From Stutzerimonas stutzeri (GTDB lineage: Bacteria; Pseudomonadota; Gammaproteobacteria; Pseudomonadales; Pseudomonadaceae): a stretch of DNA of 64,000 bases. Shown here one piece after another: positions 43,134 to 52,043 of this stretch. The notes under the pieces were generated by a model. That model saw only the letters and a list, made by a program, of their open reading frames with translations, had not been told where the DNA came from and ran no database searches. How positions within the stretch are numbered: position 1 is the first letter of the stretch; each line of letters starts with the position of its first letter. The stretch lies in the NCBI GenBank assembly GCA_002339675.1, contig DDKB01000008.1, forward strand, positions 124,001-188,000, written 5' to 3'. Made by a program: the position numbers and the translations under genes.

Positions 43134-43254
43134 TGCAGCTCTCCTCTGGGGGCGGCAATTGTAGGGGTGCGGGCCGAGAAACCGAAGCATCAACGGCGGC
43201 TTGAGTACCGTCTGTCCTGCTGGAGTCCCGACGAACGGTAGTTCGGGTGTCCGC

Positions 43255-43270
43255 ATGTTAGCGCTACCAT
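43255..43270. promoter_or_regulatory. Candidate GntR operator at the gluconokinase-DctQ promoter
   Basis: ATGTTAGCGCTACCAT, a 16-base dyad matching at 7 of 8 paired positions, built on TAGCGCTA. A CATAAT at 43284-43289 fits a -10 element, which puts the operator over the -35 region. As I recall, the P. aeruginosa GntR operator contains TAGCGCT. The LacI-family gene at the end of this cluster is the likely binder. Confidence 0.65.
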
Positions 43271-43320
43271 TCGGCCCAACAAACATAATACGGCACAACG
43301 ATGCCGCCGGAGACCCTGCA

Positions 43321-44475
43321 GTGGACCCTCGATCCCACAGCGATTTTCCCGTCAACAGCCAGGCCCTCGTGGTCATGGGTGTCAGCGGGTCGGGCAAGAC
43401 CGAAACCAGCCATGCCGTTGCCGAGGCGCTGGGCTTTCGGCATATCGAAGCCGACCATTTCCATCCCGAAGAGAATGTCGCGCGCATGCGTGCCGGCACG
43501 CCGCTGTCGGATGCCGATCGCGTCGAATGGTTGCACAAGCTCATCGTCGAGATGCAGCGTGCGATAGCCGACGATGTCGGCTTCGTTCTGGCCTGCTCCG
43601 CCCTCAAGTGCCGTTACCGCGACCTGCTGCGCGACGCCGTGCCCGGCCTGCGCTTCGCCCACCTGTCCATCGACTACGACACCGCCCTCGAGCGGGTAGG
43701 CGGGCGCGCCGGCCACTTCATGCCGACGTCGCTGGTGGACAGCCAGTTCGCCACCCTCGAATCGCCCGAAGGCGAGCCGGGCGTGCTGGTGGTAGATGCC
43801 AGCCAGCCGCGCAGCGCGGTGCTCGAAGAGATTGTCGAATGGATGCAACGCGAACCGGGGCTGGCGATCAACGAGGCGGAGGGCTATGCCGCGGCTCCGC
43901 TTGATAGCGCTAACAAGCGCGGCGGCGAGCCTGCGCCCGACGGCGCGGAGCTGACCGGCGCACCTATCTACGGCGGCAAGGTCGCCCAGGGCTTCGACCG
44001 TGTAACCGACTGGCTGATGGCGGCACTGCTCGCCTTCATGGTCGTCGTGGTGTTCAGCAGCGTAGTGCTGCGCTACGCCTTCGGCACCGGCTGGACGGGC
44101 GCCGAGGAGTTGTCGCGGCTGGCCTTCGTCTGGCTGGTCTTCGTCGGCGTGGCCTCGAGCATGCGCCGCGGCGAGCTGATGGCCTTCAGCATGATCCGCG
44201 ATCGTTTCCCGCTGCTGTTTCGCCGCGTGGTGGACTCGCTCAGCTGGATCATGGTGGCGGTCGCCAGCGGCCTGGCCGCGCTTGGCGGCTGGCACCAGAT
44301 GCAGTTCGGCTGGACCATCAACAGTCCGGTGGTGGGCTACCCGCTGGCGATCGCCATGGTGCCCGTGGCCGCGAGCATGGTGGCACTGACCGTGCTGGCG
44401 GTGTTGCAGCTGGTCAACGTCTGGCGGCGAAAGCCGCCGGCGCACATCGCCGAAGCCAATGTCACGGCCGATTGA
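43321..44475 (+). CDS. Fusion: gluconokinase (GntK type) + TRAP small permease subunit (DctQ)
   Basis: 384 residues from a GTG at 43321 with GGAG 8 bases upstream. Residues 12 to about 178 are a complete GntK-type kinase: P-loop VVMGVSGSGKTE (Lys26), EADHFHPEENVARMRAGTPLSDADRVEWL, LACSALKCRYRDLLR, and GHFMPTSLVDSQFATLESPEGEPG. A linker of about 45 residues rich in Ala, Gly and Pro leads to a DctQ domain (about 225-370) with four membrane helices, including WLMAALLAFMVVVVFSSVVLRYAFGTGWTGAEELSRLAFVWLVFVGVASSMRRGELMAF. No stop or frameshift separates the parts. The kinase would sit on the cytoplasmic N-terminus of the permease and phosphorylate gluconate on entry. dctM follows 43 bases later. 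Confidence 0.93.
   Translation: MDPRSHSDFPVNSQALVVMGVSGSGKTETSHAVAEALGFRHIEADHFHPEENVARMRAGTPLSDADRVEWLHKLIVEMQRAIADDVGFVLACSALKCRYRDLLRDAVPGLRFAHLSIDYDTALERVGGRAGHFMPTSLVDSQFATLESPEGEPGVLVVDASQPRSAVLEEIVEWMQREPGLAINEAEGYAAAPLDSANKRGGEPAPDGAELTGAPIYGGKVAQGFDRVTDWLMAALLAFMVVVVFSSVVLRYAFGTGWTGAEELSRLAFVWLVFVGVASSMRRGELMAFSMIRDRFPLLFRRVVDSLSWIMVAVASGLAALGGWHQMQFGWTINSPVVGYPLAIAMVPVAASMVALTVLAVLQLVNVWRRKPPAHIAEANVTAD
43900..43917. promoter_or_regulatory. Operator-like palindrome inside the fusion linker
   Basis: CTTGATAGCGCTAACAAG, an 18-base dyad with one mismatched pair and the same TAGCGCTA core as the promoter operator. It is exactly codons 194-199 (LDSANK) of the linker between kinase and DctQ. 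It may still bind GntR or be a relic of a former intergenic operator. Confidence 0.55.
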
Positions 44476-44518
44476 ATCCCGATAACAACAAGGGCACGCG
44501 CCCACCCGAGGTCCGTAC

Positions 44519-45796
44519 ATGACTGTCGTCGTCTTTCTTTCGTCATTGTTTGGCTTCATGGCCTTCGGCATGCCGATCGCCTTTGCGCTGATCCTTACCG
44601 GCGCGGTGCTGATGTGGTACCTGGATTTCTGGGACGTGCAGCTGATCGCCCAGAACCTGCAGGCTGGCGCCGACAGCTTCCCGTTGCTGGCGGTGCCGTT
44701 CTTTATTCTCGCTGGCGAGCTGATGAACGCCGGCGGTATCTCGCGCCGCATCATCAACATGGCGCAGGCGTATTTTGGCCACAAGCGTGGTGGCCTGGGC
44801 TACGTGGCGATCGCCGCTTCGGTGCTGCTGGCAAGCATGTCCGGCTCGGCGCTGGCCGACACCGCGGCGCTGGCGACCCTGCTGCTGCCGATGATGCGCG
44901 AGCGCGGCTATCCGCTGAGCCCGTCCTCGGGCCTGGTCGCGGCGGGCGGGATCATCGCGCCGATCATTCCGCCGTCGATGCCCTTCGTCATCTACGGTGT
45001 GGTCACCAATACCTCGATCAGCCAGCTGTTTCTCGCCGGCATGGTGCCGGGTCTGATCATGGGCGCCGGGCTGGTGATCGCCTGGACACTGATCGCGCGC
45101 AAGATCGAGGAGCCACCACAGGCCAAGGCGACCCGCGCGCAGCGGCACAAGGCGCTGGTCGACGGTGCAGCGGCGCTGATGCTGCCGGTGATCATCGTCG
45201 GCGGGTTGCGTTTCGGGCTGTTCACCCCGACCGAGGCGGCCGTGGTCGCGGCGGTCTATGCCTTGCTCGTTTCGACGCTGCTGTACCGCGAGCTCAGCTG
45301 GCGTGGTGTGGTCGAGGTGCTGACCCGTGCCAGTCGTACCACAGCGTCGGTCATGTTCCTTTGCGCGGCGGCCATCGTGTCGGCGTACATGATCACCCTG
45401 GCGCAGCTGCCGGATGAGATTGCCGCGATGCTCGGGCCGCTGGCCGAGGATCCGAAGTTGCTCATGGTCGCGATCATGGTGCTGATGATCGCCATCGGCA
45501 TGGTGCTCGACCTGACGCCGACCATCCTGATTCTCGGGCCGGTACTGGCGCCGATCGCGGTCAAGGCGGGCATCAATCCGGTGTATTTCGGCGTGATGTT
45601 CGTGCTGATCGGCTCGATCGGCCTGATCACCCCGCCGGTCGGCACGGTACTCAACGTGGTCGGCGGCATCGGCCGGTTGCGCATGGAGACCTTGGTGCGC
45701 GGCGTAATTCCGTTCTTCGTCATCTACCTGGCGATCGTCGTACTGCTGGTGGCAGTGCCGTCGATCATCACCGTGCCGCTGCAATGGCTGCGGTGA
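44519..45796 (+). CDS. dctM: TRAP transporter large permease DctM
   Basis: 425 residues, about 12 membrane helices, full length for DctM. Typical stretches: GMPIAFALILTGAVLMWYL, FPLLAVPFFILAGELMNAGGISRRIINMAQAYFGHKRGGLGYVAIAASVLLASMSGSALADTAAL, GIIAPIIPPSMPFVIYGVVTNTSISQLFLAGMVPGLI and a C-terminal VGTVLNVVGGIGRLRME. It carries solute across the inner membrane with Na+ coupling, together with DctQ and DctP. It lies between the kinase-DctQ fusion and dctP. Gluconate is inferred as the substrate from the fused kinase and downstream GntR. Confidence 0.93.
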   Translation: MTVVVFLSSLFGFMAFGMPIAFALILTGAVLMWYLDFWDVQLIAQNLQAGADSFPLLAVPFFILAGELMNAGGISRRIINMAQAYFGHKRGGLGYVAIAASVLLASMSGSALADTAALATLLLPMMRERGYPLSPSSGLVAAGGIIAPIIPPSMPFVIYGVVTNTSISQLFLAGMVPGLIMGAGLVIAWTLIARKIEEPPQAKATRAQRHKALVDGAAALMLPVIIVGGLRFGLFTPTEAAVVAAVYALLVSTLLYRELSWRGVVEVLTRASRTTASVMFLCAAAIVSAYMITLAQLPDEIAAMLGPLAEDPKLLMVAIMVLMIAIGMVLDLTPTILILGPVLAPIAVKAGINPVYFGVMFVLIGSIGLITPPVGTVLNVVGGIGRLRMETLVRGVIPFFVIYLAIVVLLVAVPSIITVPLQWLR

Positions 45797-45854
45797 CCGG
45801 GCAGAGCATTCATCGCTTCACCCAACCCTCCACAACAACAAAAGGTACGAGAGC

Positions 45855-46871
45855 ATGAAACGATTCCTTATTGCGGCCCTGGCCGCCACCACCCTGGGCA
45901 GCGCGATCACCGCCGTCACCGCACAGGCTGCCGACGATATCCGTCCGCGCATGATCCGCTTCGGTTATGGGCTCAACGAGGACAGCAACCAGGGCCGTGC
46001 GGCCAAGGTATTGGCCGAGGAGATCGCCAAGGCCTCGGACGGCAAACTCAAGGTTCGCACCTTCGGCTCGGCCAGCCTGGGCTCGGATGACCAGATGCAG
46101 AATGCGTTGATGGGCGGCGCCCAGGAAATGATGGTGGGTTCTACTGCCACTCTGGTGGGCATCGCCGAGGAAATGGCCGTCTGGGATACGCCGTTCCTGT
46201 TCGAGAACGAAAAGCAGGCTGACTACGTGCTCGATGGCCCGGTTGGCCAGAAGGTCATGGACGCCCTGGAAGAGAAGGGGCTGGTGGGGCTGGTCTATTG
46301 GGAAAACGGCTTCCGCAACCTGACCAACAACGTACGTCCGGTCGAGAAGATGGAAGACTTCGACGGCATCAAGCTGCGTGTCATGCCTAACCCCGTTTTT
46401 ATCGACACCTTCAAGCAGATGGGTGCCAACGCCGTGCCGCTACCGTTCTCGGAGCTGTTCACCGCATTGGAAACCAAAGCCGTCGACGGGCAGGAAAACC
46501 CGTACAACACCATCCTCTCGTCGAAGTTCTACGAAGTGCAGAAGTACCTGAGCGTGACCAACCACGTCTACAGCCCGTGGATCGTCACCGCGTCCAAGCG
46601 CTGGTGGGACGGCCTGTCCGAGACCGAGCAGAAGATCATCATGGACGCAGCGAAGAAGTCGCGTGACTCGGAACGCCAGGACACCCGTGCCGAAGCCCAG
46701 GAAGCGCTGGCGAAAATCAAGGAGCACGGCATGGAGGTCAACAAGGTCAGCCCGGAGCAGATTCAGCGCATGCGCGAGCAGGCCAAGCCGGCGATCCAGA
46801 CCGTGATCGACACGGTTGGCGAGCCGCTGTTCAACGAAGTGCAGGCCGCGATCAAGAAAGCGCCCAAGTAA
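45855..46871 (+). CDS. dctP: TRAP transporter solute-binding protein DctP
   Basis: 338 residues with a Sec signal peptide (MKRFLIAALAATTLGSAITAVTAQA). DctP fold: IRFGYGLNEDSNQGRAAKVLAEEIAKASDGKLKVRTFGSASLGSDDQMQNALMGGAQEMM, GLVYWENGFRNLTNNVRPVEKMEDFDGIKLRVMPNPVFIDTFKQMGANAVPLPFSELFTALET, and VDGQENPYNTILSSKFYEVQKYLS. The Arg in KLRVMPN is the conserved carboxylate-binding residue, so the ligand is an acid. It is the third gene of the TRAP operon, with an AAAGG site upstream. Confidence 0.94.
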   Translation: MKRFLIAALAATTLGSAITAVTAQAADDIRPRMIRFGYGLNEDSNQGRAAKVLAEEIAKASDGKLKVRTFGSASLGSDDQMQNALMGGAQEMMVGSTATLVGIAEEMAVWDTPFLFENEKQADYVLDGPVGQKVMDALEEKGLVGLVYWENGFRNLTNNVRPVEKMEDFDGIKLRVMPNPVFIDTFKQMGANAVPLPFSELFTALETKAVDGQENPYNTILSSKFYEVQKYLSVTNHVYSPWIVTASKRWWDGLSETEQKIIMDAAKKSRDSERQDTRAEAQEALAKIKEHGMEVNKVSPEQIQRMREQAKPAIQTVIDTVGEPLFNEVQAAIKKAPK

Positions 46872-46993
46872 GCGGACGTGCTCCGTACCGCCTGTGCCAA
46901 CACGCGAGCCGGCTCTCCCGGCGTGGTTCGCCTGGCCTGGTGCGGAGCAGCATCCCGTATAGAATTGCCGCCCCCCGGTCGCTGGATCCTGCC

Positions 46994-48013
46994 ATGAGTT
47001 CTCGCCGTCGTCGTTCACTGGAACGGGCCACGTTGTCGGACGTGGCGCGCAGTGCCGGCTGTTCGCTGATGTCCGCCTCGCGCGCGCTGTCACAGCCGGA
47101 ACGGGTCTCCGATGCGCTGCGCGAACGTGTCATGGCCGCGGTCAAGGCCCTCGGGTACGTGCCGCACACCGCGGCACGCCACCTGGCCAGCGCCCGCTCG
47201 AACCTGGTCGCGGTCATCATTCCCTCGCTGTCGAACGCCGTGTTCGTCGACACTGTCGAGGCCATTCAGCGTGTCCTGATGCCGGCCGGCTACGAGCTGA
47301 TGATCGGCGTCAGCCACTACCGCCCCGACGAGGACGAGCGGCTGCTGCGCGCCTACCTGGCGCACCAGCCGGCTGGCCTCCTGGTCACCGGCTTCGAGCG
47401 CAGCGATGCCGCGCGCGAAGTACTGGGCAGCTATTCCAGTCCCATCGTCACCTTGATGGAACTGAGCGATGCCGAGGAGGAGTACTGCGTCGGGTTCTCT
47501 CAGTTCGAAGCGGGCGCGGCGATGACCCGCAAGCTGCTCGAACGCGGTTACCGGAATATCGCCTTTGCCGCGGCCCAGCTCGACCCGCGCACCTTGCAGC
47601 GCGCCGAGGGATACCGCAGCGTGATGCGCGAAGCGACCCGCTACGATCCCGCGCTGGAACTGCTGACGCCGCAGGTGTCGTCCATCGGCCTGGGCGCCGA
47701 GCTGCTCGACCGGCTGCTGGCCCAGCACCCGGAGATCGATGCGGTCTTCTTCAACAACGACGACCTCGCACTGGGTGCGCTGTTCCGGGCGCGCCAGCTG
47801 CAGCTCGCGGTGCCACAACGCCTGGCGGTCGCCGGGTTCAACGACCTGCCGGCAGCGGCCTGGATGAATCCGGCGCTGACCACGGTGCGGACCATTCGCG
47901 GAGAAATCGGCACGCTGGCCGGGCAGATGCTGCTCAGTCTGATGCGTGGCGATGCGCCGCCGCAACGGCGCATCGACGTGGGCTTCGAGGTGGTGATGCG
48001 CGACAGCGCCTGA
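46994..48013 (+). CDS. gntR: LacI-family gluconate regulator
   Basis: 339 residues from the ATG at 46994. LacI-type HTH (ATLSDVARSAGCSLMSASRALSQPERVSDALRERVMAAVKALGYVPHTAARHLAS) with the hinge helix, then a periplasmic-binding-protein-like effector domain (VAVIIPSLSNAVFVDTVEAIQRVLMPAGYELMIGVSHY, AVFFNNDDLALGALFRARQL). It matches GntR of pseudomonads, which represses gluconate genes until gluconate or 6-phosphogluconate binds. TAGAAT at 46960-46965 resembles a -10 element. TAGCGCTA palindromes at 43255 and 43900 are its probable sites. Confidence 0.88.
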   Translation: MSSRRRRSLERATLSDVARSAGCSLMSASRALSQPERVSDALRERVMAAVKALGYVPHTAARHLASARSNLVAVIIPSLSNAVFVDTVEAIQRVLMPAGYELMIGVSHYRPDEDERLLRAYLAHQPAGLLVTGFERSDAAREVLGSYSSPIVTLMELSDAEEEYCVGFSQFEAGAAMTRKLLERGYRNIAFAAAQLDPRTLQRAEGYRSVMREATRYDPALELLTPQVSSIGLGAELLDRLLAQHPEIDAVFFNNDDLALGALFRARQLQLAVPQRLAVAGFNDLPAAAWMNPALTTVRTIRGEIGTLAGQMLLSLMRGDAPPQRRIDVGFEVVMRDSA

Positions 48014-48043
48014 TGACGGCACCGTCGTTGCCGGCTGTGGTGC

Positions 48044-48961
48044 TTACTCAGGTTGTTGCTGTGCCGCGGTGACCTGCTGGGCGATTTCGATCATCTGCTC
48101 ACGCATCCAGCGGTTGGCCGGATCCTGGTCGGTGCTTTCATGCCAGTAGATGTGGGTTTCCAGCGGCGGGATGTCCACCGGCAGAGGAATCTGGTGCAAG
48201 TCGTGGCGACGGGCAAAACGCTCCGGCACGGTAACCGCCATGTCGGTCTGCTGAATCACCTGGGTGGCCATCATGTAATGCTGCGAACGCAGCGCGATCT
48301 TGCGCTGCTGGCCCATCTTGCCAAGCGCCAGGTCGACCATGCCCAGCCCGCTGCGCCGGCTGGAGATGTGGATGTGCGACAGCGACAGGTATTCCTCAAC
48401 GCTGAGCTTGTCCTTCGCCAGCGGATGGCCGCGGCGCATGGCGCAGACGTAGCGGTCTTCCAGCAGCTTGACGTGGCGCACCTGTGGGTCGGTGTTCAGC
48501 GGCGCGTCCATGGCGAAGTCCAGGCGGCCGGCGGCGAGCTCCTTGGTGGTCTCGCGGCGCTTGGCCAGCATGCTCTCGATCTTGACGTTGGGCGCCAGCC
48601 GACGCAGGCGCTGAAACAGCGGCGGCAGCACCACGGCCTCGGTGAGGTCGGTCATGCTGATGCGAAAGGTTTTGTTGGCCTGTGCCGGGTTGAATGTCCG
48701 GCTTTCCTGCACCGACACGCGAAGCAACTGCAGCGCATTGCGTACCGGGCCGATGATGTTCTGCGCCATGGGCGTCGGCACCATGCCCTGCGCGGTGCGG
48801 ACGAACAGCGGGTCATTGAACGTCTCGCGCAGGCGTGCCAAGGCGTTGGAAACGGCCGGTTGGGTGATGCCGACGATCTGCCCGGCGCGGGTCAGGTTCG
48901 CCTCGGTGTAGATGGCGTCGAAGACAATGAATAGATTCAGATCGACCTTGTTCAGGTTCAT
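48044..48961 (-). CDS. LysR-family transcriptional regulator
   Basis: 305 residues from the ATG at 48959-48961 (MNLNKVDLNLFIVFDAIYTEANLTRAGQIVGITQPAVSNALARLRETFNDPLFVRTAQGM). The NodD/LeuO-like branch is suggested by the LNLFIVFDAIY start and by VPTPMAQNI. The effector domain includes FRISMTDLTEAVVLPPLFQRL. It is divergent from an acyl-CoA dehydrogenase gene and likely controls it. It is convergent with gntR, 30 bases away. Confidence 0.9.
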   Translation of the reverse strand: MNLNKVDLNLFIVFDAIYTEANLTRAGQIVGITQPAVSNALARLRETFNDPLFVRTAQGMVPTPMAQNIIGPVRNALQLLRVSVQESRTFNPAQANKTFRISMTDLTEAVVLPPLFQRLRRLAPNVKIESMLAKRRETTKELAAGRLDFAMDAPLNTDPQVRHVKLLEDRYVCAMRRGHPLAKDKLSVEEYLSLSHIHISSRRSGLGMVDLALGKMGQQRKIALRSQHYMMATQVIQQTDMAVTVPERFARRHDLHQIPLPVDIPPLETHIYWHESTDQDPANRWMREQMIEIAQQVTAAQQQPE

Positions 48962-48990
48962 TGTTGTGCTCTCTGGCGTGTATCGGAATT

Positions 48991-49009
48991 CGCCGATCAT
49001 ATATCGGTG
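48991..49009. promoter_or_regulatory. Dyad in the LysR/acyl-CoA dehydrogenase divergent promoter
   Basis: CGCCGAT-CATAT-ATCGGTG, 7-base arms with one mismatch, 30 bases upstream of the lysR start in an AT-rich region. It lacks the exact T-N11-A geometry, so LysR binding is plausible but not certain. Confidence 0.4.
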
Positions 49010-49107
49010 ATGAATGTTTATACACGAGGAAAATAGCTTAGATAAATCCACAAGCCTCCTCTAGCATTCAAAATTACAAAACATTACCTGCCAGAAGGTT
49101 ATCGCCC

Positions 49108-50334
<1,227 letters not shown>

Positions 50335-50361
50335 GCCGACCGCTATCGGGCAACAACTGAA

Positions 50362-50392
50362 AGCAAGGCCACGTGAGTGGCTTTGCTTTTTT
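50362..50392 (+). terminator. Rho-independent terminator of the acyl-CoA dehydrogenase gene
   Basis: AGCAAGGCCAC-GTGA-GTGGCTTTGCT, an 11-base stem with one G-U pair (50362-50387), running into a T-tract. It lies 27 bases after the stop. Confidence 0.92.
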
Positions 50393-50509
50393 ATGCGTTG
50401 TTATCAGTGCGGCATCGCGAGAAGTCGTTAAAACAAGCTTGCCGCCACGAGGGCCTGCTTTTGCAGGCGCGAGCTCTGCCTGCGAACGGTGCCTCCGCTC
50501 CCGGCGCGC

Positions 50510-52033
50510 TTATGGCGCCACAGTGCGCAGATCCGGCGGCGTTTGTTGACCATGGGTGTCGATGACCAGCTGTCGATAGCGCCGATAGGCCTGTTCATAA
50601 GCCCGAACCGATTCCGCCTGCGGCTCGACCGCTGTTGCTTCATCGACCCGCACGCAGCGCGCGCACAGCGCCGCGAGGCTGGCGATGGGGTTGCTCTGTC
50701 GTGCATGGCACCACGCCGCCTGTATCGCGCCGCCCAGCGCCGCCGCTTCGCTGTGGGTGGTGCAGACGACCGGGGTGGCCATCAGGTCGGCGACGATCTG
50801 GCGCCACAGTGGATTCTTCGCGCCGCCGCCGATCAGCTGGATGCGTTCGCTGCGGATGCCGCTTTCACGCAGCAGGTCCAGGCCATAGCGCAGGCCGAAG
50901 GTCACGCCCTCGACAACGGCCCGGCAGAGGTTTGCGCGGGTGAGGTTTTCCGTGGTCAGGCCGTGCAGGCTGGCACTGGCCTGGGGCAGGGCGGGGACGC
51001 GCTCGCCGTTGAGGAAAGGCAGCAGCGTGACGCCGTCACAGCCGATTGGCGCCTGCGCGACGAGTGCGTTGAACGATTCGAGATCGAGCTGCAGCAGGTC
51101 GCGGATCGCGGCGTTGGCGTTGGTCAGGTTCATGGTGCAGATCAATGGCAGCCAGCCTCCACTGGACGAGCAGAAGGTGGCGACTGCTGGCTGGGGGCTG
51201 ATGCGCGGTGTGTCCGAATAGGCGTAGAGCGTGCCGGAGGTGCCCAGGCTCATGGTGATGGCGCCCGGGCGGATGTTGCCGGTGCCGATGGCGCCCATCA
51301 TGTTGTCGCCCCCGCCACTGGATACGATGGCGTCAGGGTTCAGCCCGAGCTGTCCGGCGATTTCCGGGCGCAGCCGGCCGACGGCTTTGTCCGGTGCGAT
51401 CAGCTCGGGCAGTGCCGCCTCCAGCCGACCGCTCGGGTCGATGTGGCGCAGGATGCCGAGGTCCCACTCACGGGTTCGTACGTTGAAATAGCCGGTGCCG
51501 GACGCATCGCCCGACTCGGCGCAGGCGCGCCCGGTGAGCCAGTGGTTCAGGTAGTCGTGCGGCAGCAGGATGTGCGCAATCTGCTCGAAGCGTGCGGGAT
51601 GCTGCGCCTTCATCCACAAGAGTTTCGAGACGGTGTAGCCCGGCGCGATGACCACCCCCAGGCGCTCGAGCGACCCCTGTTCCCCGCCCAGCCAATCGAG
51701 CAGCGCGGCGTTTTGTGCAGCCGATTCCGTGTCGCACCAGAGCTTGGCCGGGCGCAGCACCTGGCCGTCGCGGTCGAGCGTGACCAGCCCGTGTTGTTGC
51801 CCGGACACACCGATGCCCAGCACCTCGCGTCCGTCGACTCCGGCCTCGGCCAGGGCGGCTCTAGTGGCGGTGGCGAACGCGGTCGTCCATTGCGTGACGT
51901 CCTGCTCGCGGCGGCCATTGGCGCCGCTGATGAGCGTGTGTGCCGCCGAGCCCTGGCCCAGCACGCGCCCGCTGGCGGCGTCGAGCAGCAGTGCTTTGGT
52001 GCCCTGCGTGCCGCAGTCGATGCCGAGGTACAT
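50510..52033 (-). CDS. mtlY: Xylulokinase
   Basis: 507 residues, FGGY kinase: YLGIDCGTQGTKALLLD, GIGVSGQQHGLVTLD, LPHDYLNHWLTG, ASGTGYFNVRTREWD, SSGGGDNMMGAIGTGNIRPGAITMSLGTSGTLYAYSD, and LIGGGAKNPLWRQIVADLMATPV. It phosphorylates D-xylulose formed from D-arabitol by the polyol dehydrogenase. It is the last gene of the mtl operon, 10 bases after mtlD. Confidence 0.93.
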   Translation of the reverse strand: MYLGIDCGTQGTKALLLDAASGRVLGQGSAAHTLISGANGRREQDVTQWTTAFATATRAALAEAGVDGREVLGIGVSGQQHGLVTLDRDGQVLRPAKLWCDTESAAQNAALLDWLGGEQGSLERLGVVIAPGYTVSKLLWMKAQHPARFEQIAHILLPHDYLNHWLTGRACAESGDASGTGYFNVRTREWDLGILRHIDPSGRLEAALPELIAPDKAVGRLRPEIAGQLGLNPDAIVSSGGGDNMMGAIGTGNIRPGAITMSLGTSGTLYAYSDTPRISPQPAVATFCSSSGGWLPLICTMNLTNANAAIRDLLQLDLESFNALVAQAPIGCDGVTLLPFLNGERVPALPQASASLHGLTTENLTRANLCRAVVEGVTFGLRYGLDLLRESGIRSERIQLIGGGAKNPLWRQIVADLMATPVVCTTHSEAAALGGAIQAAWCHARQSNPIASLAALCARCVRVDEATAVEPQAESVRAYEQAYRRYRQLVIDTHGQQTPPDLRTVAP

Positions 52034-52043
52034 AGGTCCGTCC

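Noticed and set aside
46879..46949. TGCTCCG/CGGAGCA arms between dctP and gntR
   Set aside because: The loop is over 50 bases and there is no T-tract, so a chance match is likely.
50452..50468. GCCTGC-TTTTGCAGGC hairpin downstream of mtlY as a terminator
   Set aside because: There is no T-run in the mtl direction; it may be structure only.
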